Shown in pieces: positions 7,494 to 17,189 of a stretch of 64,000 nt of DNA. The stretch comes from Pseudomonas argentinensis. GTDB taxonomy: Bacteria; Pseudomonadota; Gammaproteobacteria; Pseudomonadales; Pseudomonadaceae. A program made the position numbers and the translations under genes. The number at the start of each line of letters is the position of its first letter. Position 1 is the first letter of the stretch. Below the pieces are notes generated by a model. The model searched no databases. It worked only from the letters and a program-made list of their open reading frames with translations, and had not been told where the DNA came from. The stretch lies in NCBI RefSeq assembly GCF_001839655.2, contig NZ_CP056087.1, forward strand, positions 3,534,001 to 3,598,000, in the 5' to 3' direction.

Positions 7494-7975
7494 GGGGCTT
7501 TCTTATCCTCAGGCGCCTGCTCGAGCAGTTGCGCCAGACGTTGCTGTTCATCGCTCGACAGGCCCGTGGAGGCCTCACCGCCAACCTGGCGACGGCACAG
7601 CACGATCACCCCCAGCAACACGAAGCCACCGGCCAGAAGCGCTGCCGGGCCATACCAGAGGAGCAGCGTGCGGCCGCTGACCGGCGGCTTGTAGAGCACG
7701 AAGTCGCCATAGCGGGCGACCAGGTAGTCGATGATCTGCGCATTGCTCTGGCCCGCCTCGAGCATGCGGTAGATCTCGGCGCGCAGGTCCATGGCGATCG
7801 GCGCGTCGGAGTCGGCGATATTCTGGTTCTGGCATTTCGGGCAACGCAGCTCTTCGGTGAGCTGGCGGTAGCGGGCGCGCTCGGCTTCGCTGGCGAACTC
7901 GTAGGTGTCGATGGCCGCCTGGGCGACGCCACCCAGCGCCAGCAGGAGAACCAGGCCGGTCAGCAGGCGCATCAT
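7490..7975 (-). CDS. ccmH: Cytochrome c maturation protein CcmH
   Basis: This is a membrane-anchored thiol oxidoreductase that keeps apocytochrome CXXCH cysteines reduced for haem attachment. It has 161 residues with an N-terminal signal (MMRLLTGLVLLLALGGVAQA), the LRCPKCQNQ redox motif (Cys45/Cys48) and a C-terminal membrane helix (LLLWYGPAALLAGGFVLLGV). The frame is open far upstream, but the ATG at 7975 overlaps the ccmG stop by ATGA like its neighbours and gives the expected signal peptide. It is the short, N-terminal-domain-only form, with CcmI separate. Confidence 0.95.
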   Translation of the reverse strand: MMRLLTGLVLLLALGGVAQAAIDTYEFASEAERARYRQLTEELRCPKCQNQNIADSDAPIAMDLRAEIYRMLEAGQSNAQIIDYLVARYGDFVLYKPPVSGRTLLLWYGPAALLAGGFVLLGVIVLCRRQVGGEASTGLSSDEQQRLAQLLEQAPEDKKAP

Positions 7976-8508
7976 TGCCCTGCCTCGTCGACCATCTGCT
8001 GGTACAGCGGCGCCAGCTTCTCGCGCCAGATCGCCTCGTCGATCACCCCGACGAACTTGTGGCGGATGACGCCCTTGGCGTCGACGAAGAAGGTCTCCGG
8101 GGCGCCGTACACGCCAAGGTCCAGGCCCAGGGTGCCCTTGGCATCGCTGATATTGAGCTGGTACGGGTCGTGAAATTCGCTCAGCCATTTCTGCGCGGCC
8201 CCGTTGTCGTCCTTGTAGTTGACGCCATGGATGGTCACGCCCATGGCCGCCAGCTTGTTGAGCACCGGGTGCTCGACCTTGCAGGCCACGCACCAGGTGG
8301 CCCAGACGTTGACCAGCGACGGCTTGCCCAGCAGGTTCTGCTGGGTGATCAGCCCATCGCCCGCCACCGCCGGCAGCGAGAACGCCGGGAAGGGCTTGTC
8401 GATGAGCGCCGATGGCAGTTCGGACGGGTCGAGAAACAGCCCGCGGTAGAGGAACACCGCCACGCCGAGAAAGATCACCAGCGGTAGCAACAAGATCAGC
8501 CGTCTCAT
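7972..8508 (-). CDS. ccmG: Thiol:disulfide interchange protein CcmG (DsbE)
   Basis: This is a periplasmic thioredoxin-fold protein anchored by an N-terminal helix (LILLLPLVIFLGVAVFLYRG) that supplies reductant in cytochrome c maturation. It has 178 residues. The active site is WATWCVACKVEH (Cys73, Cys76), with the family-specific GVYGAPETFFVD cis-Pro region further on. It overlaps ccmF (upstream) and ccmH (downstream) by ATGA. Confidence 0.95.
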   Translation of the reverse strand: MRRLILLLPLVIFLGVAVFLYRGLFLDPSELPSALIDKPFPAFSLPAVAGDGLITQQNLLGKPSLVNVWATWCVACKVEHPVLNKLAAMGVTIHGVNYKDDNGAAQKWLSEFHDPYQLNISDAKGTLGLDLGVYGAPETFFVDAKGVIRHKFVGVIDEAIWREKLAPLYQQMVDEAGQ

Positions 8509-10478
8509 GCCCGTGCCTCCTGCAGGCCCAGCGCGTCACGCACGCGGGTTTTGACTTTCATCCGGTAGCGCTTGTCGGCAGCGGCGAGAAAGCCGCCGAA
8601 GCCCATCATCAGGGCGCCCAGCCAGATCCAGCGAACGAAGGGTTTGATATGGATACGCACCGCCCAGGCGCCCTGCCCCAGCGGCTCGCCGAGGGCGACG
8701 AACAGGTCCCGGGTCAGGCCGGCGTCGATGCCCGCCTCGGTCATCACCGATTGCTGCACGGTATACAGGCGTTTCTCCGGGTGCAGCACGGCAATCTGTC
8801 GCTCGCCGTCGAAGATGCGCACCGTGCCACGGTCGGAAATGAAGTTCGGTCCTTCATGGTGCGCTGCGCCCTCGAACACGAAGCGGTAGCCACCCAGCTC
8901 CACCGCCTCGCCCGGTGCCATGCGCATATCGCGTTCGAAGCTGCCAAGGCTGGTGAGGATCACCCCCAGTGCGCAGACCGCCAGGCCCAGGTGCGCCAAC
9001 TGCATGCCCCAGTAGCTGCGGCCCAGGCTGGCCATGCCTTTGAAAACGCCCTTGTGGCGGGTCTTGTCCTGGATGTCGCGCAGCCCGGCCAGAACCACCC
9101 ACGCGGCCAGCAGGCAGACGCCGAGCACCGCCCAGTGGAAATCGCCCCATGCCAAGCTGGCCAGCAATGCCAATATCACGCTGGCGACCAACACCGGGGT
9201 GAGCATGCCCAGCAGCCAGCGCAACGGCGTGTCCTTCCAGCGCACCAGCACGCCGACCGCCAGCACGGCCATCAACAGCCCCATCAACGGCACGAACAGC
9301 GCATTGAAGTATGGCGGGCCGACCGACAGCTTGGCACCGCTAAGGGCATCGAGCACCAGCGGATAGAGGGTGCCGAGCAGGATCATCGAAGCAGCCACCA
9401 CCAGGATCAGGTTGTTGGCCAGCAGCAGGGTTTCCCGCGACCACAGGCCGAAGCCGACCTGGCTGCGCACCACCGGCGCACGCAGGGCGAACAGGGTCAG
9501 CGAGCCGCCGACCACCAGCAGCAGGAAAGCCAGAATGAACACCCCGCGCTCCGGGTCGCTGGCGAACGCGTGTACCGAGGTGAGCACGCCGGAGCGCACC
9601 AGGAAGGTACCCAGCAGGCTCAGGGAGAAGGCGGCGATGGCCAGCAGCACCGTCCAGCTCTTGAACACGCCGCGTTTCTCGGTCACCGCCAGGGAGTGGA
9701 TCAGCGCAGTGCCGACCAGCCAGGGCATGAACGAGGCGTTCTCCACCGGATCCCAGAACCACCAGCCGCCCCAGCCCAGCTCGTAATACGCCCACCAGGA
9801 ACCCAGGGCGATACCGATGCCGAGAAAGGCCCAGGCGACGATGGTCCAGGGCCGCGACCAGCGTGCCCAGGCGGCGTCCAGCTTGCCGCCGAGCAGCGCG
9901 GCGATGGCAAAGGCGAAGGCCACCGAAAAGCCCACATAGCCCATGTACAGCATCGGCGGGTGGATGATCAGGCCGAAGTCCTGCAGCAGCGGATTGAGGT
10001 CGCGGCCGTCGGCCGGCACGTTTGGCAGCAGGCGGGTGAAGGGGTTGGAGGTGACGATCAGAAACAGCAGGAAGCCGACGCTGATGATGCCCATCACCCC
10101 CAGCACGCGGGCCAGCATTTCCTCGGGCAGCTGCCGCGAGAAGATCGCCACGGCAAATGTCCAACCGCCGAGAATCAAGGCCCAGAGCAGCAGCGAGCCT
10201 TCGTGGGCGCCCCATACCGCGCTGAACTTGTAGTACCAAGGCAGCGCCGTGTTGGAATTCTGCGCCACATAGGCCACGGAGAAGTCGTCGATCATGAAGG
10301 CGTAGGTGAGACAGGCGAAGGCGAAGGCCAGAAAAGCGAACTGCCCCCAGGCCGCCGGTTGCGCCAGGCTCATCCACTGGCGGTCGCCGCGCCAGGCACC
10401 GATCAACGGCAGCGTGGACTGCACCAGGGCCAGGCACAGCGCCAGGATCATCGCCAGATGGCCGAGTTCGGGAATCAT
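8505..10478 (-). CDS. ccmF: Haem lyase CcmF
   Basis: CcmF is a large polytopic inner-membrane protein that transfers haem from CcmE to apocytochrome c. It has 657 residues with many hydrophobic helices. The tryptophan-rich WWD segment is present ([20 protein letters not shown]), as is the [19 protein letters not shown] region with a conserved His. The start [10 protein letters not shown] is typical. The stop overlaps the ccmG start by ATGA and the start overlaps the ccmE stop. A 697-residue plus-strand frame opposite it is a high-GC shadow. Confidence 0.97.
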   Translation of the reverse strand: MIPELGHLAMILALCLALVQSTLPLIGAWRGDRQWMSLAQPAAWGQFAFLAFAFACLTYAFMIDDFSVAYVAQNSNTALPWYYKFSAVWGAHEGSLLLWALILGGWTFAVAIFSRQLPEEMLARVLGVMGIISVGFLLFLIVTSNPFTRLLPNVPADGRDLNPLLQDFGLIIHPPMLYMGYVGFSVAFAFAIAALLGGKLDAAWARWSRPWTIVAWAFLGIGIALGSWWAYYELGWGGWWFWDPVENASFMPWLVGTALIHSLAVTEKRGVFKSWTVLLAIAAFSLSLLGTFLVRSGVLTSVHAFASDPERGVFILAFLLLVVGGSLTLFALRAPVVRSQVGFGLWSRETLLLANNLILVVAASMILLGTLYPLVLDALSGAKLSVGPPYFNALFVPLMGLLMAVLAVGVLVRWKDTPLRWLLGMLTPVLVASVILALLASLAWGDFHWAVLGVCLLAAWVVLAGLRDIQDKTRHKGVFKGMASLGRSYWGMQLAHLGLAVCALGVILTSLGSFERDMRMAPGEAVELGGYRFVFEGAAHHEGPNFISDRGTVRIFDGERQIAVLHPEKRLYTVQQSVMTEAGIDAGLTRDLFVALGEPLGQGAWAVRIHIKPFVRWIWLGALMMGFGGFLAAADKRYRMKVKTRVRDALGLQEARA

Positions 10479-10939
10479 CGTGGGGCCTCCCCGGTTTTCT
10501 CGTAGTGCCTGTTCATGCCGCTCTGCTCCAGGGCCTGCTTGACCTCGGGCGGCATGTAGTTCTCGTCGTGCTTGGCCAGCACTTCGTCGGCGAGCAGCAG
10601 GCCGGCGTCGTCGACCTTGCCCATGGCGACTATGCCCTGCCCCTCGCGAAACAGGTCCGGCAGGATGCCGTGGAAGCGAATGGTCACCTGCGCCGCACCA
10701 TCGGTGACCACGAAGTCGGTCTGCAGGGAATCGCTGGAGCGCTTCACCGAGCCCTCTTCCACCAGGCCGCCGGCACGGATGCGGGTAGCGACCGGCGCTT
10801 CACCGTTGGCGATCTGCGTCGGTGTGTAGAACAGGTTGATGTTCTGCTGCAGGGCGCTCAGGGCCAGCGCCACGGCGATACCAACGCCGGCAACGATGGC
10901 CAGCACGATAAACAGGCGCTTCTTGCGGACGGCGTTCAA
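10475..10939 (-). CDS. ccmE: Cytochrome c-type haem chaperone CcmE
   Basis: CcmE binds haem covalently in the periplasm and carries it from CcmABCD to CcmF. It has 154 residues. An N-terminal anchor ([20 protein letters not shown]) is followed by a beta-barrel OB fold and the haem-binding motif [11 protein letters not shown], with His124 as the predicted covalent ligand. It overlaps ccmD and ccmF by ATGA. Confidence 0.96.
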   Translation of the reverse strand: MNAVRKKRLFIVLAIVAGVGIAVALALSALQQNINLFYTPTQIANGEAPVATRIRAGGLVEEGSVKRSSDSLQTDFVVTDGAAQVTIRFHGILPDLFREGQGIVAMGKVDDAGLLLADEVLAKHDENYMPPEVKQALEQSGMNRHYEKTGEAPR

Positions 10940-11112
10940 CGTGACTCCTCCCGGCGCATACGGCGCGCCTCATCCTGCAGGTAGCGGCGCCTGGCCTGCA
11001 GCGGCAGCAGCACATTGAGCACCAGCACCACCAGGCAGATACCGTAGGCCGACCACACGTAAGCGCCATGGTTACCCATGGCGAGAAAGTCGGCGAATGA
11101 CGCGAAACTCAT
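10936..11112 (-). CDS. ccmD: Haem exporter protein CcmD
   Basis: This is a 58-residue single-helix membrane protein that helps release holo-CcmE from the CcmABC complex. The start at 11112 ([20 protein letters not shown]) overlaps the ccmC stop by ATGA and matches the family; an in-frame upstream start at 11154 lies inside ccmC and is rejected. One membrane helix ([16 protein letters not shown]) is followed by a basic tail ([16 protein letters not shown]). Confidence 0.93.
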   Translation of the reverse strand: MSFASFADFLAMGNHGAYVWSAYGICLVVLVLNVLLPLQARRRYLQDEARRMRREESR

Positions 11113-11879
11113 CGTTTGCCCTCCACCAGCGCGCGAATCTCGGTTTTCACCCAACTGCTGCGCGCCTCACGGCGTAGCACTTCGAGGCGCATGCGCATCA
11201 GCAGCACGGCGGCGAAGAAGCAGTAGAAGCCCAGCACCATGATCAGCAACGGCAACCACATCTGCACTGGCATCGCCGGCTTGTCGATGACGCTGAAGGT
11301 GGCCGGCTGGTGCAGGGTGTTCCACCACTGCACCGAGTACTTGATGATCGGGATGTTGATCACCCCGACCACCGCCAGCACCGCGGTGGCCTTGGCGGCG
11401 CTGTCGCGGTTGCTGATCGCCTGGCCGAGGGCGATCACGCCGAAATACAGGAACAGCAGGATCAGCATCGAGGTCAGGCGCGCATCCCAGATCCAGTAGG
11501 TGCCCCAGGTCGGCTTGCCCCACACGGCTCCGGTGATCAGCGCGATGGCGGTCATCCAGGCGCCAATGGGCGCCGCCTGCTGCAGGGCCACATCGGCCAG
11601 CTTCATCTTCCACACCAGGCCGACCAGGCCGGCCACGGCCAGCAGCACGTAGATCGACTGGGCCAGGAACGCCGCCGGTACATGGATGTAGATGATCCGG
11701 AAGCTGTTGCCCTGCTGGTAGTCCGGCGGCGCGAAGGCCAGGCCCCAGACCGTGCCCACGAGCAGCAACAGCGCGGCGGCAATCGCCAGCCCGGGCAGCC
11801 AGCGGCCACTGATTTCATAGAACCATTTGGGCGAGCCCAGCTTGTGAAACCATGTCCAGTTCATCAGGTCACTCATCAT
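11109..11879 (-). CDS. ccmC: Haem exporter permease CcmC
   Basis: CcmC is a six-helix membrane protein that presents haem to CcmE. It has 256 residues. HVPAAFLAQ contains a conserved haem-ligand His. The tryptophan-rich motif is [18 protein letters not shown]. There are two adjacent ATGs (11879 and 11876), and either gives a normal product. The gap to ccmB is about 45 bases, the only real spacing in this operon. Confidence 0.96.
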   Translation of the reverse strand: MMSDLMNWTWFHKLGSPKWFYEISGRWLPGLAIAAALLLLVGTVWGLAFAPPDYQQGNSFRIIYIHVPAAFLAQSIYVLLAVAGLVGLVWKMKLADVALQQAAPIGAWMTAIALITGAVWGKPTWGTYWIWDARLTSMLILLFLYFGVIALGQAISNRDSAAKATAVLAVVGVINIPIIKYSVQWWNTLHQPATFSVIDKPAMPVQMWLPLLIMVLGFYCFFAAVLLMRMRLEVLRREARSSWVKTEIRALVEGKR

Positions 11880-11924
11880 TCTCCGAGGTCAGGGGCCGGC
11901 GGCCATCCTCGGTAGCACGTTCAA

Positions 11925-12596
11925 TCACTCGCTGACGCTGATAGTCAGGCCGGCGGCTATGGCGAAGGGTGTCAGGGTTACCGTCAGTGCGGTGAGGCTG
12001 GCCAGCCAGAGCAGATGCCCGGCCACCGGCAACCCTTGCAGACTCGCCTGCAAGGCCCCGCTGCCGAGAATCAGCACCGGGATGTACAACGGCAGAATAA
12101 GTAGCGCCAGCAGCAGCCCGCCACGCTTGAGGCCCACCGTCAGGGCGGCGCCAATGGCGCCCAGCAGGCTGAGAATCGGCGTACCCAGCAGCAGTGAGAC
12201 CAGCAATACCGGCAGGCAGCGCCCCGGCAGGCCCAGCATCAAGGCCAGCAAGGGCGACAGCAGCACCAGGGCCAGGCCGGAAAACAGCCAGTGGGCCGCC
12301 ACCTTGGCCAGAACCAGCACCGGCAAGGGGCGCGAGGAAAGCAGCCATTGCTCCAGGGAGCCGTCCTCGAAGTCGCTGCGAAACAGGCCGTCGAGGGAGA
12401 GCAGTACCGCCAGCAGCGCCGCAACCCACACCAGGCCCGGCGAAAGGCTCTGCAGCAGTTGCGTTTGCGGCCCCACGGCCAGCGGAAACAGGGCGATGAC
12501 GATAGCGAAGAACACCAGTGGATTGGCCAGCTCTGCGGGGCGGCGACCTAGCAACCGCGCCTCGCGCACGACCAGCAGCATAAACAGGCTATTCAT
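11925..12596 (-). CDS. ccmB: Haem exporter permease CcmB
   Basis: This is the membrane subunit of the CcmAB ABC transporter, 223 residues with about six hydrophobic segments. The opening [20 protein letters not shown] and the [20 protein letters not shown] loop are diagnostic for CcmB. Its start overlaps the ccmA stop by ATGA (12593-12596). Confidence 0.96.
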   Translation of the reverse strand: MNSLFMLLVVREARLLGRRPAELANPLVFFAIVIALFPLAVGPQTQLLQSLSPGLVWVAALLAVLLSLDGLFRSDFEDGSLEQWLLSSRPLPVLVLAKVAAHWLFSGLALVLLSPLLALMLGLPGRCLPVLLVSLLLGTPILSLLGAIGAALTVGLKRGGLLLALLILPLYIPVLILGSGALQASLQGLPVAGHLLWLASLTALTVTLTPFAIAAGLTISVSE

Positions 12597-13216
12597 GGGC
12601 CATGCTGTCCCAGATCAAGATCCCGGTAGCCATCCGGCACGCGGCTCAGCGAATGGTGCGTGGTCAGGACCACCAGACCGCCCTCCCTGCAATGTGCCGC
12701 CAGATGGTCTTCAAGCTGGCTCACTGCCTGTTTGTCCAGTGCGGTAAAGGGCTCGTCGAGAATCCACAACGGCGGGCCGTCCAGATACAACCGTGCCAGG
12801 GCCACGCGGCGTTGCTGGCCGGCAGACAGCGTAAGACAGGGCACGTCTTCGAAACCGCGCAGCCCGACGGCCTCCAGGGCCTGCCAGATCTGCTCGCGGC
12901 TCGCCGGGCGATGCAGCGCGCACAGCCAGGCGAGGTTCTCTTCGGCGCTGAGCAGCCCCTTGATGCCGGCGGCATGACCGATCCACAGCAGGTCGCCGCT
13001 GCGGCTGGCGAGGGGCTGCCCCTTGAGGCGCACGCTACCGCTGGTGGGCGGCCTGAGGCCGGCAAGCACCCGCAGCAGGCTGGTCTTGCCGCTGCCGTTG
13101 GGCCCGGACACCTGCAACATCTGCCCGGCGTCCAGTCTGATGTCGAGGTTCTCGAACAACAGCCGCCAGTCCCGTTCGCAGGACAGCGCAGTGGCTTCGA
13201 GAAAGGGACTGCTCAC
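12593..13216 (-). CDS. ccmA: Haem exporter ATP-binding protein CcmA
   Basis: This is the ATPase of the CcmABCD complex, which uses ATP to release haem-loaded CcmE. It has 207 residues. The Walker A motif is GPNGSGKTS, the signature is [14 protein letters not shown], and Walker B is [12 protein letters not shown]. It starts with GTG at 13216 and is the first gene of the ccm operon. The 130-bp gap to the divergent FliK-like gene should hold its promoter. Confidence 0.96.
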   Translation of the reverse strand: MSSPFLEATALSCERDWRLLFENLDIRLDAGQMLQVSGPNGSGKTSLLRVLAGLRPPTSGSVRLKGQPLASRSGDLLWIGHAAGIKGLLSAEENLAWLCALHRPASREQIWQALEAVGLRGFEDVPCLTLSAGQQRRVALARLYLDGPPLWILDEPFTALDKQAVSQLEDHLAAHCREGGLVVLTTHHSLSRVPDGYRDLDLGQHGP

Positions 13217-13256
13217 AACGCGGGCACCTGGTTCAAGTCGGGACGATTGCGGCCGC

Positions 13257-13293
13257 TATACTCTTGCGGACGTTCGGATTGGCCGCGAGTATA
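13257..13293. promoter_or_regulatory. Inverted repeat in the ccmA/FliK-like divergent promoter region
   Basis: TATACTC (13257-13263) and GAGTATA (13287-13293) form a perfect 7-bp inverted repeat across 23 bases in the 130-bp gap between the divergent genes. Each arm also resembles a -10 hexamer (TATACT), so it may be two back-to-back promoters rather than an operator. I cannot assign a protein. Confidence 0.35.
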
Positions 13294-13346
13294 CATGCCC
13301 GCCCTGCTCGCCCGCAGTGTGCAGTGGGCCCAGAGTATGAGACTTA

Positions 13347-14894
13347 ATGACCGAGATCAGTGGATCGCGCCCTGTTGCCCCCCCGCCGGCGGCCAACAGA
13401 CCCGCAGTTAGCGCTGCCGACCTGGCGGTAAAGCTGCTCAAACCCCTCGACGGCCTGATGGCGGCTGGGGAAAGCGCCAAGGCCGAGGTGGTTGGCGTCA
13501 AGGAAGGTGCGCAGAGCTTCCAGCTGATGCTGCGCGTGACCCTGGACGGCGGCCGCCAGGCGACCCTGCAGGCCAGCAGCCCGCAGCCGCTCGCCCAGGG
13601 CACGGCGCTCGCCGTCACCGCGCTCTCCGATACCCGCCTGGCGCTGGCCGTCCTGGCCGGCGGCAGCAAACCGCTGACCAGCATCGACCTCGAGCAGCTG
13701 CCCGTCGGCACCCTGCTGCAAGGCAAGGTGCTTTCGCGCGAAGCGCTGCCCGTGCAAGTCGCTCAGACCACCGTATTCAAAGTGCTGGTCAACCTGCTCA
13801 ACACCGGGTTGGCCGGCAAGACCCTGAGCCTGGAAACCAGCCTCGACCTGGCGCCGGGCAGCCTGCTCAGCGCGCGGGTGCAGGGTGACCAGTCGCTGGC
13901 CTTTCTGCCGCTCAGTGGCCGCCTCGACCAGCTGGCCCTGCTCCAGCAGCTCGGCAGCCAGCAAAGCCGCCAGGGCTCGCTGGAAGGCCTGATGGCGGCG
14001 CTCAAGGGCATGGGCGGCCAGGGCGGCCTGCCCGATGGCTTGAAGGGCAGCATCGACAAACTGCTGTCTGGCCTGCCGACTGGCGAACAGATGAGCAACG
14101 GCAAGAGCCTGATGCAGGCGCTGGAAAACAGTGGGCTGTTTCTCGAGAGCAAACTGCTGGCTGGCCAGACCGGCGGCCTGGGCACCGACATGAAGGCCAA
14201 CCTGCTGCGCCTGGTCAGCCAGTTGCTGCCCCTGCTGCCCGGCGCAGCGCCCCTGGCGGCGGCGACCGCTTCGGCCAACGCCATGACCCAGGCGCTACCG
14301 GCCCTCGCCCGCAACCTGCTGGGCAATATCGGCCAGAGCAGCGGTCGCCAGCAGGCGATGAGTTTCCCCCTGCCCAGCCGCCTGCTGCAATCGATGGATG
14401 AAGAGGCGGACCTGGAGGCGCTGCTCAAGCTCGCGGCCGCCGCCATCTCGCGCCTGCAGACCCACCAGCTGTCGAGCCTTTCGCAAAGTCAGGTCGGCCC
14501 CGAAGGCCAGCTGTTGACCACCTGGCAGATGGAAGTGCCGATGCGCAATCAGCAGGAACTGGTGCCGCTGCAGGTGAAGATTCAACACGAGGAGCCGGCG
14601 CCCTCCGGCAAGCAGGATCCCAAGGAGGCGCTGTGGCGTATCGATCTGGCGTTCGACCTGGATCCCCTGGGGCCGCTGCAGGTGCAGGCGCAGTTGGCCC
14701 ATGGCAGCCTGTCCAGCCAACTGTGGGCCGAGCGCGCCAGCACCGCCGGGCTGATCGACCGCGAACTGGGCAATCTGCGCGAACGTCTGGTGGCCGCTGG
14801 CCTTACGGTGGGCGACCTGGTGTGCAGCCTGGGCACACCACCCCAGGGCCCGAGAACCTCCCTGGAACAACGCTGGGTCGATGAAACCGCATGA
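13347..14894 (+). CDS. FliK-like hook-length-control domain protein
   Basis: The protein has 515 residues and no membrane segment. The C-terminal part (about residues 390-510) looks like a FliK C-terminal (Flg_hook) domain: LWRIDLAFDLDPLGPLQVQA, then LIDRELGNLRERLVAAGL. The rest is a Leu/Gln/Gly-rich region typical of the FliK family's variable N-terminal part. Its stop overlaps the start of a stand-alone FlhB C-terminal-domain gene by ATGA, so the two are co-translated. The true FliK is at 36201-37472, so this is a second FliK-type protein. It may be a secretion-switch factor, but its role is unproven. Confidence 0.8.
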   Translation: MTEISGSRPVAPPPAANRPAVSAADLAVKLLKPLDGLMAAGESAKAEVVGVKEGAQSFQLMLRVTLDGGRQATLQASSPQPLAQGTALAVTALSDTRLALAVLAGGSKPLTSIDLEQLPVGTLLQGKVLSREALPVQVAQTTVFKVLVNLLNTGLAGKTLSLETSLDLAPGSLLSARVQGDQSLAFLPLSGRLDQLALLQQLGSQQSRQGSLEGLMAALKGMGGQGGLPDGLKGSIDKLLSGLPTGEQMSNGKSLMQALENSGLFLESKLLAGQTGGLGTDMKANLLRLVSQLLPLLPGAAPLAAATASANAMTQALPALARNLLGNIGQSSGRQQAMSFPLPSRLLQSMDEEADLEALLKLAAAAISRLQTHQLSSLSQSQVGPEGQLLTTWQMEVPMRNQQELVPLQVKIQHEEPAPSGKQDPKEALWRIDLAFDLDPLGPLQVQAQLAHGSLSSQLWAERASTAGLIDRELGNLRERLVAAGLTVGDLVCSLGTPPQGPRTSLEQRWVDETA

Positions 14895-15232
14895 GCAGTA
14901 AAGCCCCACGCCAGGCCATCGCCCTCACCTACGATGGCCAGAACGCCCCCAACCTCAGCGCCAAGGGCGACGACGAGCTGGCCGAGGCCATACTGGCCAT
15001 CGCCCGCGCCCACGATGTGCCGATCTACGAGAATGCCGAACTGGTGCGCCTGCTCGCGCGCCTGGAACTGGGCGAAGCGATCCCCGAACAGCTGTATCGC
15101 TGCATCGCCGAGATCATCGCCTTCGCCTGGTACCTGAAAGGCAAGTTCCCGGCGGGTTTCGACCCACGGGGCAAGCCCAAGGATGGACCGTTGAGGCTCG
15201 AAGGGCCTGCTGGCAAGAGCGGCAAGCGTTAG
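14891..15232 (+). CDS. Stand-alone FlhB C-terminal-domain (EscU/YscU-like) protein
   Basis: The protein has 113 residues. It aligns with the cytoplasmic C-terminal piece of FlhB that remains after self-cleavage. AIALTYDGQNAPNLSAKGDD parallels AVALKYDPEAGQAPLLLAKG in the full FlhB of this window. VPIYENAELVRLL, then LELGEAIPEQLYRCIAEIIA, completes the fold. It lacks the FlhB membrane domain and the NPTH cleavage motif, starting just after where cleavage would occur. This form is like B. subtilis YlqH. It is coupled to the FliK-like gene by ATGA. Confidence 0.85.
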   Translation: MSSKAPRQAIALTYDGQNAPNLSAKGDDELAEAILAIARAHDVPIYENAELVRLLARLELGEAIPEQLYRCIAEIIAFAWYLKGKFPAGFDPRGKPKDGPLRLEGPAGKSGKR

Positions 15233-15282
15233 ATCGCCAGACGACCGCGCCCCAGGAAGATTCGAAGGGATAAAAAGAATGC

Positions 15283-15681
15283 TTAGGAGCGGCGTGCCTG
15301 ATGCAGCTTGGCGACCAGTTCCGCCTCGGCCTTGCTGAGGCCGCAGGACTGGGTGAGGTCGTCGGCACTGGCGCCCATGCCGACCAGGCGCGCGGCCTGG
15401 GTAAACGACAGGCTGGTAGGGTCGCGCTGCTCGATCTGGGTCAGCTTGTCAGGCAACGGCGCAACGGTACGGCGCAGCTCGTGCAACTCCTCGCCCATGC
15501 GGATGCTACCGGTCAGGTAGGTATCCAGGCGCTTGCCCAGCTCGCGAATACGCTGGTCGCGCTGGGCATCGCGTTCGGCCTGCAGCTGGCTGGCCAGGCG
15601 CAAACGTCCGGCAAGCCAGACGCAGGTGCCCACCAGCCCGGCACAAACCAGGGCAAGAACGATGAGTGCGGCTTCGAGCAC
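15283..15681 (-). CDS. DUF2802 domain-containing protein
   Basis: The protein has 132 residues: one N-terminal membrane helix (ALIVLALVCAGLVGTCVWLAG), then a charged coiled-coil-like stretch (ERDAQRDQRIRELGKRLDTYL), then a C-terminal DUF2802 part (FTQAARLVGMGASADDLTQSCGLSKAEA) that looks like a helix-turn-helix. It is the last gene of the chemotaxis block, one base after cheW. The location is conserved in pseudomonads; the function is unknown. Confidence 0.85.
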   Translation of the reverse strand: MLEAALIVLALVCAGLVGTCVWLAGRLRLASQLQAERDAQRDQRIRELGKRLDTYLTGSIRMGEELHELRRTVAPLPDKLTQIEQRDPTSLSFTQAARLVGMGASADDLTQSCGLSKAEAELVAKLHQARRS

Positions 15682-15682
15682 C

Positions 15683-16162
15683 TCAGATGCTCTCCAGCTC
15701 CGACCACTCCTCCTCGGTCATCATCTTGTCCAGTTCGACCAGGATCAGCAGCTCGCCGTTCTTGTTGCACACGCCCTGGATGAACTTGGCCGATTCGTCG
15801 TTACCGACGTTCGGTGCGGTTTCCACCTCGGACTGACGCAGATAGACCACTTCGGCCACGCTGTCGACCAGAATGCCCACCACCTGCTTGTCCGCCTCGA
15901 TGATGACGATACGGGTGTTGTCGGTGACGTCGGAGGAATCCAAGCCGAAACGCTGGCGCGTGTCGATGACGGTGACCACGTTGCCGCGCAGGTTGATGAT
16001 CCCCAGCACGTAGCTCGGCGCGCCCGGTACTGGGGCGATCTCGGTGTAACGCAGCACTTCCTGCACCTGCATCACGTTGATGCCGTAGGTCTCGTTGTCC
16101 AGACGGAAGGTGACCCACTGCAGGATCGGATCTTCAGCGCCTTGTGCAGAGCTTTTCTTCAT
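15683..16162 (-). CDS. cheW: Chemotaxis coupling protein CheW
   Basis: CheW couples chemoreceptors to the CheA kinase. It has 159 residues covering a single CheW domain: WVTFRLDNETYGINVMQVQEVLRY, then INLRGNVVTVIDTRQRFGL and VGILVDSVAEVVYL. It lies in the cheYZAB-motCD-parCP-cheW cluster. A gap of about 90 bases separates it from the CheW-domain gene upstream. Confidence 0.95.
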   Translation of the reverse strand: MKKSSAQGAEDPILQWVTFRLDNETYGINVMQVQEVLRYTEIAPVPGAPSYVLGIINLRGNVVTVIDTRQRFGLDSSDVTDNTRIVIIEADKQVVGILVDSVAEVVYLRQSEVETAPNVGNDESAKFIQGVCNKNGELLILVELDKMMTEEEWSELESI

Positions 16163-16249
16163 GGCCTAGCCTCGTCATTGACCGCGCGTTGCGGTGCGCG
16201 GGAGTCCCGCTATTCAGGTGATCGCACGCTGTCGCGCGTACGAACGTTA

Positions 16250-17098
16250 TCAGTGTATCTGCCCGTTGTGCATGCGCTTGGTGGCACCGCTGGCGATCAG
16301 CTCGGCCAACGCGGCGACGTCCAGCAGCGCGCACATGTGTTCGATCACGGTGCCGGCCAGCCAGGGCCGCTGGGAACGCTGGCTACGCCATTTGATCTCG
16401 TCCGGGTTGAGGCGAATCGAGCGGCTGACCTGATGAACCGCCAGCCCCCATTCGTAGCCTTGCACGGAAATCACGTACTGCAACCCCTGCTTGAAATCAT
16501 CTCGGTAACGATCCGGCATGACCCAGCGTGCGGTATCTAGCACCTTCAGGTTGCCGGATTGTGATGGCAGTATGCCCAAAAACCAGTCCGGTTGGCCAAA
16601 CAAAGGTGTCAGCTCCTGGCCGGCCAGCGGGTAGATCGACCCCAGGCACACCAACGGCACCGCCAGGGTCAGGCCGGCGACATCGAACAGCAGGCATTCG
16701 AACGGCTCTTCGGCCCAATCGGGGCGACCGTCGGGCTGGGTCAGGAAGATCTGTGGTGCCGGGCGATGCACGTCGGCGACCGGCTCGACCACCGGCGGCA
16801 TGGCAATGGGCTCGACCACGACCGGGGCAACCGCCTCGGCCACCGGCGCGGCCACCTCGACCCGCGGCTCGCTCGCCACCTCGGCGGCAGCCGGAACCAG
16901 GGCCAGCGCCGGGGCATCGGCACGCGGCGCCAGTTGCGCATCACGCACCTGTTCCTCGAGCACGGCGGCCTCGAATTCATCGAGGGTACTGTGCTCGAGG
17001 GTTTGTTCGAGCTCGATCGCGGCATCCTGCAGCAACCCATCGAGGTAAGACTGCAGCGCCAGTTGGGGCCGAGTTGCAGTAGCAGTGGAACGACTCAT
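16250..17098 (-). CDS. parP: ParP-like CheW-domain protein
   Basis: The protein has 282 residues. The N-terminal half is variable and Ala/Pro/Val-rich. The C-terminal half (about 130-282) is a CheW-like domain: FECLLFDVAGLTLAVPLVCL, then QGYEWGLAVHQVSRSIRL. Position next to a ParA-type ATPase and cheW matches the ParC-ParP pair described in Vibrio and other polar flagellates. There ParP tethers CheA arrays to the pole and ParC is the ATPase. Assignment is by architecture and context. Confidence 0.82.
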   Translation of the reverse strand: MSRSTATATRPQLALQSYLDGLLQDAAIELEQTLEHSTLDEFEAAVLEEQVRDAQLAPRADAPALALVPAAAEVASEPRVEVAAPVAEAVAPVVVEPIAMPPVVEPVADVHRPAPQIFLTQPDGRPDWAEEPFECLLFDVAGLTLAVPLVCLGSIYPLAGQELTPLFGQPDWFLGILPSQSGNLKVLDTARWVMPDRYRDDFKQGLQYVISVQGYEWGLAVHQVSRSIRLNPDEIKWRSQRSQRPWLAGTVIEHMCALLDVAALAELIASGATKRMHNGQIH

Positions 17099-17189
17099 GA
17101 AGGCAACCTGCAGAAGATATCTGTATGTGCTATCGGCCGCTGGGGCGGCAGACTTGAGCCGATTCGCGCAGAAAATTCAGCCCGCATGC

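Noticed and set aside
8412-10505. A 697-residue plus-strand open frame opposite ccmF
   Set aside because: It is rich in His, Gln, Arg and Gly with no family features, exactly opposite a well-identified gene; a typical shadow in high-GC DNA.
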